NCBI RefSeq assembly: GCF_001758195.1
Contig: NZ_MASR01000001.1
Coordinates: forward strand, 1,984,001-2,048,000
Source of the DNA: Pseudohongiella acticola
Lineage (GTDB): Bacteria > Pseudomonadota > Gammaproteobacteria > Pseudomonadales > Pseudohongiellaceae
Length of the DNA stretch: 64,000 nucleotides
Direction: 5' to 3'
Shown here: positions 54,041-63,137 of the stretch, one piece after another
Numbering within the stretch: the first letter of the stretch is position 1
Layout of the letters: each line of letters begins with the position of its first letter
Notes under the pieces: model-generated
What the model was told of the DNA's origin: nothing
The model's database searches: none
Seen by the model: only the letters and a program-made list of their open reading frames with translations
Program-made: the position numbers and the translations under genes

Positions 54041-56443
54041 ATGACTCGTCCAGCCCGCTTCACGACCAATTGCCCTTTGCTCATAGCCTTCGCGCTGGCC
54101 GGCCTGGTGGCCTCCTGCGATTCGCCGCAGCAACCGTCCGGCGTTGCGCCCGCTGCTGATCAGTCTGTCGACGCCAGCACGCCCCTGATGGATCAACAAA
54201 CTGCGTTTCGTTTTCGCCAGGATTTTGCTGCCCCCCTGAATGCCGACAGTGGCTGGGCGGCGGCGGCCAACGAGCCTGTCACTGTGTTCACCGACGAACC
54301 CTTTCGACTCCGCTTTGAGGTGGAATCAGCAACAGCGGATGGAGCTCAGTTTCAGCTTCAGTACCGGCGCAATGATGAAGACTGGCAGCCCATGCTGGCG
54401 GAAAATTTTCCGCAACCCGCCAAGGTGCTGCGACCGGATCTGGGTATCGACGTAAACAGCGCCTGGCAGTTTCTGAGTGGCAACGCCGACTCGGTCTCGA
54501 TTGAGGAAGACGGTGAGCAGGTCTCCGTGAACCTGAGCTCGAATGACAAGCCGGTTAACCTGCTTGGCCGCTACGAAAGTCTGTGGGAGCCGGCCGAATT
54601 TGCCATTGACGTCCGTCTGCCAGCGGGCAACAACACTGCTGGCATTCTTTTTGGGGTGACGGGTTCCGACAACTATCACCGTGTGGTGCTCAGCGCGCCC
54701 GGCAGCCTCAGCGTCGAACGTGTAATCAATGGACAGACCAGGCTGGTTGCCGAGGCCGCCGCAGACCTCGAGCCTGATCAATGGCGCGAGTTAAAAATCG
54801 CAATCGACGGTCGACAGGCCAGCATCGAATACGGTGAGTCCCTGACGGTGGACGCCGACTTCGCTGCCGTCATTCCGTCTTCCGTGGTGGGTCTGCATGT
54901 ACCCGCTGGCGCATCTGCCGCATTTGCCAACCTGGTCATTGAAGGCGAGCCACGCTCACCGCTGGTCAGCATCATCGCCAGTGACAGTTTCGCGCACGGC
55001 GCCGAGACCACCGACCTGCTGTCCGGGTCAGGTGGTTCTTCAGGTGGTTCCTCAAGCATCTTCATCGGTGGTTCGGGCGTCAGCTTTGCCCGGGCCACGC
55101 GCGCCCTGTCAGTAGAGAACAGCGCTGGCAGGGCGGCAGAAGGAACACTGGACAGCGGGCAAAGTGAATGGGAATGGCCGCTGGTGGTTCGACGCTTCGC
55201 CGATGGCGCGCAAACCAACAACAACGGTGACCGTTATGCGTTCAGAATGGTTAACGATGCGGGTGAGGCACTGACCTCAAATACTGTTGCTCAAGTCACA
55301 GTGGCAGTGCCAGCCCGCCACCTGGGCGGTGTTTTTGTTGAGACACCGGCACGTATCGGGCCTTTTGCGGCCAGCAACGGTGACCTGTATTTCCTGATGG
55401 AACCGGCCGAAACCGACAACATGCTGATGGCGGTCAGGTCCAGCGATGGTGGCGAAAGCTGGCAGGAGCTGGATGGCAACAATCGACCGGCAACCGGTGA
55501 TCTGGAAGGTTTCGCTGCGGTGCTGGCAAACGACACTATCTACATGCTGCACCAGACCTCCGACCACGTCTTCCTGCATGCCTTCCATACCTCGGATCAC
55601 CCCACCCAGCCCGACAGCTGGGCAATACAGGACGAGCGGCTGGCATCACCGCAGGAGCCGTCCACGCAGGTGGCAGACATTGCCCTGCGCAGCGATGGCA
55701 GTCTAGTCGCGGTTTATGGCGATGGGGATAAACTCGAGCTGCGTGTGCGCTCAGCAGACGGTAGCTGGGGTGACGGAACGGTGGTGGATGCCGATCAGGC
55801 CCGGCAGTTGTCCGGGCCGATGCTGGTGACAGGCCGGAACAACACCGTGCATATGGCCTACACCGGTAGCGACGGTACGGCCTGGTATCGCCGTTTTGAG
55901 GCTGACAATCGTCTGTCCCCTCGTCAGCTGATCAGTTCCGAACTCGGCACCGACGACAACGATGCCGGCGCCATTCTGCCACTGGTATGGCTGCCGGCCA
56001 GCGACAGCGTCAGCATTCTTTACCGACGTGCCACCGGCGCTAACCCTGGCACCCTGTGGGAACGCCGCGTAAACACAGCCGGGCAATTGGCCGACGCGGT
56101 CATGGTCAGTGATTACGCTGTGGTGCAGAACGCGGTGGATTCAGATCAAACTGGCGCTGATGCGATTGCGGATGGCCAGCGCGTGCAGGTGCTGTTTATC
56201 GATGCCGACAACCGTCATATTTACCATGCCTACACCGATGACGACGGCAACTGGCAACCTGCCACCTTGCAGGTAGCCGATATCAACGCACAATGGGTAC
56301 GCGGCAGCCGTCTTGACAAAGATGGTACCGGACCGGTGTATGGTTTTGTTTACGACGCCGGCTCATATGGCGGCTCAGGCAAGAACCGCTATCACGAAAT
56401 TCCGCTGGCCGACCTGCCCGGCCGCTCCGGAGTGCAGCGCTGA
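54041..56443 (+). CDS. Large lipoprotein with LamG-like and BNR/sialidase-like propeller domains
   Basis: An 800-residue protein with a lipobox LVASC (about residue 25). Residues about 150-310 look like a concanavalin/LamG-type domain (FAIDVRLPAGNNTAGILFGVT, DQWRELKIAIDGRQASIEY). Residues about 430-790 look like a beta-propeller with an Asp-box SSDGGESWQEL (about 466-476) and further propeller blades (DNRHIYHAYTDDDGNW, about 725). No sialidase catalytic set is obvious. It precedes the TAXI TRAP genes by about 190 bp and may take part in substrate capture, an inference from position only. Confidence 0.75.
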   Translation: MTRPARFTTNCPLLIAFALAGLVASCDSPQQPSGVAPAADQSVDASTPLMDQQTAFRFRQDFAAPLNADSGWAAAANEPVTVFTDEPFRLRFEVESATADGAQFQLQYRRNDEDWQPMLAENFPQPAKVLRPDLGIDVNSAWQFLSGNADSVSIEEDGEQVSVNLSSNDKPVNLLGRYESLWEPAEFAIDVRLPAGNNTAGILFGVTGSDNYHRVVLSAPGSLSVERVINGQTRLVAEAAADLEPDQWRELKIAIDGRQASIEYGESLTVDADFAAVIPSSVVGLHVPAGASAAFANLVIEGEPRSPLVSIIASDSFAHGAETTDLLSGSGGSSGGSSSIFIGGSGVSFARATRALSVENSAGRAAEGTLDSGQSEWEWPLVVRRFADGAQTNNNGDRYAFRMVNDAGEALTSNTVAQVTVAVPARHLGGVFVETPARIGPFAASNGDLYFLMEPAETDNMLMAVRSSDGGESWQELDGNNRPATGDLEGFAAVLANDTIYMLHQTSDHVFLHAFHTSDHPTQPDSWAIQDERLASPQEPSTQVADIALRSDGSLVAVYGDGDKLELRVRSADGSWGDGTVVDADQARQLSGPMLVTGRNNTVHMAYTGSDGTAWYRRFEADNRLSPRQLISSELGTDDNDAGAILPLVWLPASDSVSILYRRATGANPGTLWERRVNTAGQLADAVMVSDYAVVQNAVDSDQTGADAIADGQRVQVLFIDADNRHIYHAYTDDDGNWQPATLQVADINAQWVRGSRLDKDGTGPVYGFVYDAGSYGGSGKNRYHEIPLADLPGRSGVQR

Positions 56444-56628
56444 GCGTGCGCTGGCGGGTATTTCCGCGTCAATGTTTACCGAGCGGATAGTTACCCTCTG
56501 TTCTGGCAATGGCGCTGCAGCTACGTTATTCTTCGGCGTTGAGTATTCAGCCTGACAATAACAAACACCGGGCGTACGACCCAGGTGAACCCAGGCTGCA
56601 TCCGCCCTATCCAGGAGCTTGATAACAG

Positions 56629-57843
56629 ATGCATAGACTGGTCCCAAACCGCGCCCACCGTCTCGTCAAAGCGGGTATTCTGGCGCTGTCCGCTGCCACT
56701 CTGGTCGCCTGCGGCGTCGAGGAACTGCCGGAAAATCCGCTGGCGGGGCAACTCAATATGCCCAGAACCGTCGCCTGGTCCGCCTATCCTACAGGCACCG
56801 GCGGCTACAGCCAGGCCGTTGCCATTGGCAATATTCTGCAACGTCAGTACGGCGTCAATCTGCGTGTGGTGCCCGGTCGCAACGACGTATCACGGTTGGC
56901 CACGCTGAATGCCGGCCGGGTCCACATGTCTGCTGGCGGCTCCGAGGCTGTCTATGCGCAGGAAGGCATTCTCAATTTTGCCTCCCGCATCTGGGGGCCC
57001 CAGCCCATCCGCGCGGTACTCTCCAATTACTCGACCAGCTGCTCGTTCACCCTGGCGACCGCTGACGATGCCAATATCCGCGAAGTGGCTGACGTGCGTG
57101 GCAAACGCGTCACCTTTGTACAGGGTGCGCCCTCACTGAATAACGCCACCACAGCACTGCTGTCTTATGCCAACCTGACCTGGGACGATGTGGAAATGGT
57201 CGAGGTGGGTGGTTATAACGCCTCCATTGATGCCGTCATCAACAACCGCGCAGACGTCGCTGGTGGTGCCTGCAACTCCCCGCCCTTCCTGCGCCTGGAA
57301 ACGTCCCCCCGCGGCCTGTTCTGGGTGGAATTCCCGCCCGACGATGAGGCTGCGGTAGAGCGCGTTCGCTCTCGCCTGCCGTGGTATGTGCCTCATGTTG
57401 CCACCGAGGGTCCGGCCATCGATGAATCGGAGGGTATCAACGTATTCACCTCCGCCTACCCGCTATTGGTAGCAATGGAAGACGCTGATGCTGACATGGT
57501 ATACGGCATGACCAAAGTTATTGCCATGCACTACGACGAATACAAGAACTCGGCGCCCGGCGCCAATGGCTGGCGCATTCTGGGCCAGCAATTGCAGAAT
57601 GCCTTCATCCCCTATCACGAAGGCGCCATAGAGTATTTCAGGGAAATAGACATCTGGACACCGGCAGCCGAAGCCAGGCAGCAGGCCAACATTAACCGGC
57701 AACAGGTTCTGCTGCAGGCCTGGCAGGAATACAACATGTCCGCACCGGAAGAAGACCGCGCTGCCTTTGAAGCAGGCTGGCTTGCGTTCAGAGAACAGCG
57801 ACTGGCCGAACTGGGCCTGGTTACCCTCGCCGACACTCAATAA
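56629..57843 (+). CDS. TAXI-family TRAP transporter solute-binding protein
   Basis: A 404-residue protein with a signal ending in a lipobox-like VACG (about residue 26). TAXI features include WSAYPTGTGGYSQAVAIGNILQRQYGVNLRVVPG (about 45-78) and AGGSEAVYAQEGILNFASR (about 103-121), followed by RGKRVTFVQGAPSLNNATTALL. It binds an unknown carboxylate or related compound and passes it to the membrane subunit encoded next. AGGAG precedes the ATG. Confidence 0.88.
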   Translation: MHRLVPNRAHRLVKAGILALSAATLVACGVEELPENPLAGQLNMPRTVAWSAYPTGTGGYSQAVAIGNILQRQYGVNLRVVPGRNDVSRLATLNAGRVHMSAGGSEAVYAQEGILNFASRIWGPQPIRAVLSNYSTSCSFTLATADDANIREVADVRGKRVTFVQGAPSLNNATTALLSYANLTWDDVEMVEVGGYNASIDAVINNRADVAGGACNSPPFLRLETSPRGLFWVEFPPDDEAAVERVRSRLPWYVPHVATEGPAIDESEGINVFTSAYPLLVAMEDADADMVYGMTKVIAMHYDEYKNSAPGANGWRILGQQLQNAFIPYHEGAIEYFREIDIWTPAAEARQQANINRQQVLLQAWQEYNMSAPEEDRAAFEAGWLAFREQRLAELGLVTLADTQ

Positions 57844-57889
57844 TATTTGCCGTCAACAATCTAAAATTTTCATAACAAGATGATTGCCC

Positions 57890-59887
57890 ATGAGTAACAG
57901 TATTATTCCACCGAACGCGCCGCCCAAAGAAGACGATGCCGAACTGCCCGCGATCGGGCGCTACCGCGAACTCACCAAAAACTGGCGTGTGGTGATGGCA
58001 ACGCTGACCGCGCTGGCCTCGCTACTTGCCATTAACCAGATTTTTGCACTGGGCTTTTTTGTTGATATCACCATGCTCGACGGGCGTTATCTGTACCTGC
58101 TCACCGGCCTGATGCTGATCATGGTGTTCATCACCTTCCCCTCGCACAAAAGCAATCTCAACTTTGTGCCCTGGTATGACAAAGTCATCATGGCTGCGAT
58201 TGCCGTTATTTTTTCCTATTTTGCCATTAACGCCGAACGTATCATTCTGGACGCCTGGGAGTATGCCGCGCCGGTCGAAGGCATTGTACTGGCACTGGTA
58301 ACCTGGGTGATCATTCTGGAAGCTGGACGGCGCGCGGGTGGCTGGCCCATATTCTTTATTGTGCTGGTGCTGTCGCTGTACCCGACCTATGCTGACCGGA
58401 TGCCGGATGTTATTGCCGGTATCGGTATGCCGGTTCACGATGTCGCAATTTTCCATGTGCTGGGTGAGGAAAGCGTGTTCGGTGTGGCACTCAACTCCTT
58501 TGCCATGCTGGTGTTTGGTTTCATTCTGTTCGGGGTGGCACTTCAGTACACCGGTGGTGGCCCGTTCTTCATCAATTTTGCGTTTTCCCTGCTCGGTCAC
58601 AAACGGGGCGGCGCCGCCAAGGTGGCGATTTTTTCCAGCGGCCTGATGGGTTCAATGAGTGGCGGCCCCATTACCAATGTATTGACCACCGGCCCGCTGT
58701 CGATACCCGCCATGCGTCGCACCGGCTTCTCCCGCGGCTATGCCGCCGGGGTTGAAGCCTGTGCCTCCACCGGCGGCGTGCTGATGCCGCCCATCATGGG
58801 CGCTACCGCCTTTGTCATGGCAAGCTTTCTGGGTGTGAGTTACGTCACCGTAGCGGTGGCGGCCATTGTGCCGTCCCTGCTGTATTTCTACGGTCTGTTT
58901 ATGCAGATTGATGCCTATGCTGCCCGCAACAAACTGGAAGGCCTGCCGCGTGAAGAACTGCCCAGCCTGGGCAAGGTGTTCAAGGAAGGCTGGTATTTTA
59001 TCGCCGTGTTTGTAGTGCTGACCGTGATGCTGGTATACATGCAGCGCGAAGCAACGGCGCCGTTTATCGCGACTGCTGCACTGCTCATCATCAACCAGTT
59101 CACCATGCACAAAATGAATCTGGACAAATTTCTGCTGATGGTCGCGGCCACCGGTCGACTGATGGCTGAACTGGCCGGCATTCTCGCCGCCATTGGCCTG
59201 ATTGTGGGTTCTTTGGCCGTTACCGGCATGGCCGGCACACTGGCCAATGACCTGGTTTACCTGGCTGGTGACAACGTGCTGGTCTTGCTGATCATGGGGG
59301 CACTCACCAGTTTTGTGCTTGGCATCGGCATGACCGTTACTGCGGCCTATATTTTCCTGGCCATCGTGTTGGCACCGGCATTGATCAATGCCGGACTGGA
59401 CCCGCTCGCCTCGCACATGTTCATCATGTACTGGGGCATGCTCAGCTTCATCACACCGCCAGTGGCGCTGGCCGCGTTTGCCGCTGCCAGTGTCGCCCAG
59501 GTTTCGTCCATGCGCGCCGGCTGGGAAGCCATGCGCCTGGGTGCGATCATTTATTTCATTCCGTTCTTTTTTGTCCTCAACCCGGCGCTGCTGTTGCAGG
59601 GTGAATTTGCCAGCATTGCGCAGAATGTGGGTACCGCGCTGGTCGGTGTTGCCTTCATCTCCGCCGGCCTGCAAGGCTACCTGTTGGGCTTTGGTCGTAT
59701 CGGTGAAGACAAGCTGGGACTGGTGTCGCGTGCCTGCGTGACCATTGCCGGCCTGGCGCTGGTGACACCCGCTGGCGGCCTGTATGGTTTCAGTCAGGTC
59801 TTTCTGATCGTCGTGTGTGTTGCCTTCCTGGCCGCAGGCCTGGGCATAACAGTGCTACAGCGCAAACGCCTGTTGCCGGTGGTCTGA
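57890..59887 (+). CDS. TRAP transporter fused permease (DctQ-DctM, TAXI type)
   Basis: A 665-residue inner membrane protein with about 16 TM helices, the length of fused 4TM/12TM TRAP permeases. The DctM-type signature GGPITNVLTTGPLSIPAMRRTGFSRGYAAGVEACASTGGVLMPPIMGA (about 262-310) is well preserved. Partner of the solute-binding protein just upstream (46 bp). ATG 57890 is preferred over TTG 57884. Uptake is driven by a Na+ or H+ gradient. Confidence 0.92.
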   Translation: MSNSIIPPNAPPKEDDAELPAIGRYRELTKNWRVVMATLTALASLLAINQIFALGFFVDITMLDGRYLYLLTGLMLIMVFITFPSHKSNLNFVPWYDKVIMAAIAVIFSYFAINAERIILDAWEYAAPVEGIVLALVTWVIILEAGRRAGGWPIFFIVLVLSLYPTYADRMPDVIAGIGMPVHDVAIFHVLGEESVFGVALNSFAMLVFGFILFGVALQYTGGGPFFINFAFSLLGHKRGGAAKVAIFSSGLMGSMSGGPITNVLTTGPLSIPAMRRTGFSRGYAAGVEACASTGGVLMPPIMGATAFVMASFLGVSYVTVAVAAIVPSLLYFYGLFMQIDAYAARNKLEGLPREELPSLGKVFKEGWYFIAVFVVLTVMLVYMQREATAPFIATAALLIINQFTMHKMNLDKFLLMVAATGRLMAELAGILAAIGLIVGSLAVTGMAGTLANDLVYLAGDNVLVLLIMGALTSFVLGIGMTVTAAYIFLAIVLAPALINAGLDPLASHMFIMYWGMLSFITPPVALAAFAAASVAQVSSMRAGWEAMRLGAIIYFIPFFFVLNPALLLQGEFASIAQNVGTALVGVAFISAGLQGYLLGFGRIGEDKLGLVSRACVTIAGLALVTPAGGLYGFSQVFLIVVCVAFLAAGLGITVLQRKRLLPVV

Positions 59888-59909
59888 CCGGTAACAGGGC
59901 CTGAAGTTC

Positions 59910-60647
59910 TCAGAACCAGAGTCGGTGTTCGTGCTGTTTCAGCCAGCCCACATACCGCTTGTAGTCCGGGCACACCCGGGCCACCGCTTGCCAGTAGGCC
60001 GGTGAGTGATTCATGTGTAACAGATGACAAACTTCATGGCAGATCATGTAGTCGATGACGCCATCGGGTGCCAGCATGATCAGCCAGTTGTACTGAATGC
60101 GGCCCTGCGCCGTGCAATGTCCCCATTTGCTTTTGGTTTTGCGAAACACCACATCCGTGAGTTTTGTGCCCACACCCAGGTGTTCCGCCAGCGCGCGGGT
60201 ACGACCAGGTAACCAGGCTTTTGCCTGTTGCTGCAGCCAGCCTTTGAAAACGGCTGCCACTTTCTCCGGTGCCAGGTCAGGCCCGCTGATGGTCAGTTCG
60301 GTGGCGCTGACGATCACCTCGCTTCGCGGCGCTGTGCGCAGACGCACCGTCAGATTTTGGGCCTTGTAGAGAATAGGGCTACCATCGCTCAACGCCAGAT
60401 GCTCGGAAGCGCGTTTAACTTTCTCCTGATGTTTACGGCACACCCAGGCCTGGTGCCGTGACAGAAACTGCAGGATCTCCCGGCGCGCTATCCTCAGCGG
60501 TGCACGTACCTCAATGCGATCATGACGCACATGGACGGCCAGACTCTTGCGTTTGCTGCGGACCAGGTGACAGGGCAGCGGCAGGCCGTCGACTGCGAGC
60601 GTCTCGTCCTGGGCCTGCGGTTGCTGCTTTGGGGTAAATCTGAACAC
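59910..60647 (-). CDS. YgjP-like M48/DUF45 metallopeptidase-fold protein
   Basis: A 245-residue soluble protein. The DUF45 signature is HEVCHLLHMNHSPAYWQAV (HExxH, about 205-223) with upstream KTKSKWGHCTAQGRIQYNWLIMLAP (about 169-192). Family members such as E. coli YgjP are predicted zinc hydrolases. No signal peptide. Divergent from the HIT gene; convergent with the TRAP operon. Confidence 0.9.
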   Translation of the reverse strand: MFRFTPKQQPQAQDETLAVDGLPLPCHLVRSKRKSLAVHVRHDRIEVRAPLRIARREILQFLSRHQAWVCRKHQEKVKRASEHLALSDGSPILYKAQNLTVRLRTAPRSEVIVSATELTISGPDLAPEKVAAVFKGWLQQQAKAWLPGRTRALAEHLGVGTKLTDVVFRKTKSKWGHCTAQGRIQYNWLIMLAPDGVIDYMICHEVCHLLHMNHSPAYWQAVARVCPDYKRYVGWLKQHEHRLWF

Positions 60648-60815
60648 GTTTTATGTCCGTCGGTTTTAGTCGTCGCGTGCCTGATCCTGTGCGTGGGTAC
60701 AGCAGGCCACAGGCGGTTGGACTGTAACACGAATTCCCGCATAATGGCGGCCTGCGCGCCCGCTGTCGGGCCCCAACGTATATTTCAAAAGTCCGGTTTG
60801 CCAAGAGCACACACT

Positions 60816-61241
60816 ATGAGCAGTCTGTTTACCCAAATTCGCGAAGGTCAGTTGCCCGGCCATGTCTTGTGGGATGACGGCCGTTGTTTTGCGATTCTGA
60901 CCATCAAACCCATCCGCGTGGGTCACCTGCTGGTGATACCGCATCAGGAAGTGGACCACTGGGATGACATGGAAGCAGAACTCAATGCTCACGTCTTTCA
61001 GGTGGCCAGCGTATTATCCCGCACCTTGCGCAGCCAGTTTGACTGCGAGAAAGTCGGCATGATGGTGGCTGGCCTGGAAGTGCGCCATGCGCACCTGCAT
61101 CTGGTGCCGATCACCGCCATCAGCGACCTGAATTTTGCCCTGGCACAGGAACGCGACGAAGTAGCCCAGTTGGGCACTGCCTGTCGAATCCGGCAGGCCC
61201 TGCGCGACGCCGGCCACCCGGCTGTTCCAGACGAAGACTGA
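60816..61241 (+). CDS. HIT-family protein
   Basis: A 141-residue protein: FAILTIKPIRVGHLLVIPHQEVDHW (about 25-50) and the histidine triad HAHLHLVP (HxHxH, about 93-97) are clear. HIT proteins hydrolyse nucleotide-linked phosphoramidates or sulfates. ATG 60816 is chosen by the family start although the frame is open to 60522. cmoA follows 12 bp later. Confidence 0.92.
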   Translation: MSSLFTQIREGQLPGHVLWDDGRCFAILTIKPIRVGHLLVIPHQEVDHWDDMEAELNAHVFQVASVLSRTLRSQFDCEKVGMMVAGLEVRHAHLHLVPITAISDLNFALAQERDEVAQLGTACRIRQALRDAGHPAVPDED

Positions 61242-61253
61242 GGTCGCGCCACC

Positions 61254-61994
61254 ATGACAGGCTCCGGTAAACAACACGACAATATTTTTGCCAGTCCACA
61301 GGCAAAATCGGACTTTGTCTTCGACGAAAAAGTGGCGGCCGTGTTTACCGACATGATCAACCGATCAGTGCCCGGATATGCCACCATCCTGTCCATGATT
61401 GGCGTACTGTCCGCGCGTTACTGTACACCGGGTTCCAATATGTATGACCTGGGGTGTTCACTGGGCGGCGCCAGTCTGGCCATGGCGCATCAGATCCCGC
61501 ATCAGGACTACCGCTTGTTCGCCATCGACAATTCGCCGGCCATGGTTGGCCGACTGAGCAACACACTTGCCGAGCCCGATTCAGCCGGGCTTCCGGTGAC
61601 GGTGCTGTGTGAAGATGTCTGCACAACCGACATCAGCAACGCCTCTGTGGTTGTGCTCAATTTTACCCTGCAGTTTATTGCGCCGGCCCGGCGCGCAGCC
61701 CTGATTCAACGCATCAGTGACGGCCTGCGACCCGGCGGTATTCTTATCCTGTCGGAAAAAATACGGTTCCCGGCACCTTCACTGAACGAGCTGTTTATCG
61801 ACCTCTACCATGAGTTCAAGATGGCACGCGGTTACTCTGAACTTGAGGTCAGCCAAAAGCGTGCTGCACTGGAGAACGTGCTGATCCCCGAAACTATCAA
61901 TGATCACAAGCAGCGCTTTCAGGATGCCGGTTTTCAGTCCTGTGATGTCTGGTTCCAGTGTTTCAACTTTGCTTCCATGGTTGCGGTACGCTGA
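61254..61994 (+). CDS. cmoA: Carboxy-S-adenosyl-L-methionine synthase
   Basis: A 246-residue enzyme: FVFDEKVAAVFTDMINRSVPGY (about 22-43) and MYDLGCSLGGASLAMAHQIP (about 63-82) are the family start and SAM site, then FAIDNSPAMVGRL (about 89). It converts SAM and prephenate to carboxy-SAM, which CmoB uses for cmo5U34 of tRNA. Stop overlaps cmoB (TGATG). Confidence 0.96.
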   Translation: MTGSGKQHDNIFASPQAKSDFVFDEKVAAVFTDMINRSVPGYATILSMIGVLSARYCTPGSNMYDLGCSLGGASLAMAHQIPHQDYRLFAIDNSPAMVGRLSNTLAEPDSAGLPVTVLCEDVCTTDISNASVVVLNFTLQFIAPARRAALIQRISDGLRPGGILILSEKIRFPAPSLNELFIDLYHEFKMARGYSELEVSQKRAALENVLIPETINDHKQRFQDAGFQSCDVWFQCFNFASMVAVR

Positions 61995-62986
61995 TGTGGC
62001 ATAGCCGTGATACTGAAGCCGATCAGCGGCTGCACACACTGCTGTCTGGCACCGCTCTGGAAAGCCTGAGCCACTACGCCAGTGAGACCTACCTGTACTC
62101 CCGCAAGCATGGCCTGACCGAGCGCTGGCTCACACTGTTTGACGAGTTGCCGGCGATAGCCGCCAGCAGCATTGATCTGGCAACACAGGTGCGCATTGGA
62201 CAGGCAGACGATTGCACTGTGGAGCAACGCCAGGCACTGGAAACAGCGGCACGGACTTTCATGCCGTGGCGCAAAGGGCCGTGGTCACTTTTTGGCATCG
62301 ATATCGATACCGAATGGCGTTCGGACATGAAATGGGATCGTCTGCTACCACATATACAACCCCTGGCAGGCCGTCGCGTACTGGATGTTGGTTGTGGCAA
62401 CGGCTACCACTGCTATCGCATGCTGGGAGAAGGCGCTGACATGGTACTGGGCGTGGATCCGCACCCGGCCTACTTTTTCCAGTATCGCCTGATGCAACAC
62501 TTTCTGCGTCATTTGTCGGTTTTTGTCTTGCCCATTACTCTGGATAAGTTCCCGGATAAATCAGGGTTGTTTGATACCGTGTTTTCCATGGGTGTGCTAT
62601 ACCACCGACGCTCACCCATTGACCATTTGTTTCAGTTGCAAAGTTGTCTGCGCGAAGGCGGCGAACTGGTACTGGAATCGCTGGTTGTTGACGGGCCGGA
62701 CGGTTATGCGCTGATGCCGGACGACCGTTATTGCCAGATGAAGAACGTGTGGTTTTTACCCTCGGTGGCCACCACCGAAAGCTGGCTGAAACGCTGCGGA
62801 TTCCGTGATGTTCGTACGGTGGACGTGAACGCCACCGACAGCAGTGAACAACGCAGTACCAGTTGGATGCCGTTCCAGTCACTAAGTGACGGACTGGACC
62901 CGCATAACCCGGCACTTAGTATTGAAGGTCTGCCGGCGCCAAAGCGCGCCATTACTCTGGCCACCGCACCACAAAAACGCAACTGA
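61994..62986 (+). CDS. cmoB: tRNA U34 carboxymethyltransferase
   Basis: A 330-residue enzyme: RKGPWSLFGIDIDTEWRSDMKWDRLLPHI (about 91-119), VLDVGCGNGYHCYRMLGEGA (about 128-147), GVDPHPAYFFQY and SMGVLYHRRSP (about 198-208) are diagnostic of CmoB. It transfers the carboxymethyl group from carboxy-SAM to ho5U34 in tRNA. ATG 61994 overlaps the cmoA stop. End of the operon. Confidence 0.96.
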   Translation: MWHSRDTEADQRLHTLLSGTALESLSHYASETYLYSRKHGLTERWLTLFDELPAIAASSIDLATQVRIGQADDCTVEQRQALETAARTFMPWRKGPWSLFGIDIDTEWRSDMKWDRLLPHIQPLAGRRVLDVGCGNGYHCYRMLGEGADMVLGVDPHPAYFFQYRLMQHFLRHLSVFVLPITLDKFPDKSGLFDTVFSMGVLYHRRSPIDHLFQLQSCLREGGELVLESLVVDGPDGYALMPDDRYCQMKNVWFLPSVATTESWLKRCGFRDVRTVDVNATDSSEQRSTSWMPFQSLSDGLDPHNPALSIEGLPAPKRAITLATAPQKRN

Positions 62987-63137
62987 CTGATTTACAAGTT
63001 TGTATTGACCTGCGCCGCAAAGTTGGTTCACTATAGATCTTGATGTGGGGTCAACTCTAATTAAATAAGCAGTAATAAGAGAATAACATCGAATAAATAA
63101 CAAAAGTTAAAAACAAAAAAAACAAGGAACTGCGCCC

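Noticed and set aside
58652-59674. 340-codon open frame antisense to the TRAP permease
   Set aside because: It is a mirror of the permease codons: His/Gln/Gly-rich, without ribosome site or domain, while the permease signature on the other strand is strong. The same applies to long antisense frames over the M61, M13, Hsp70-like and TPR genes.
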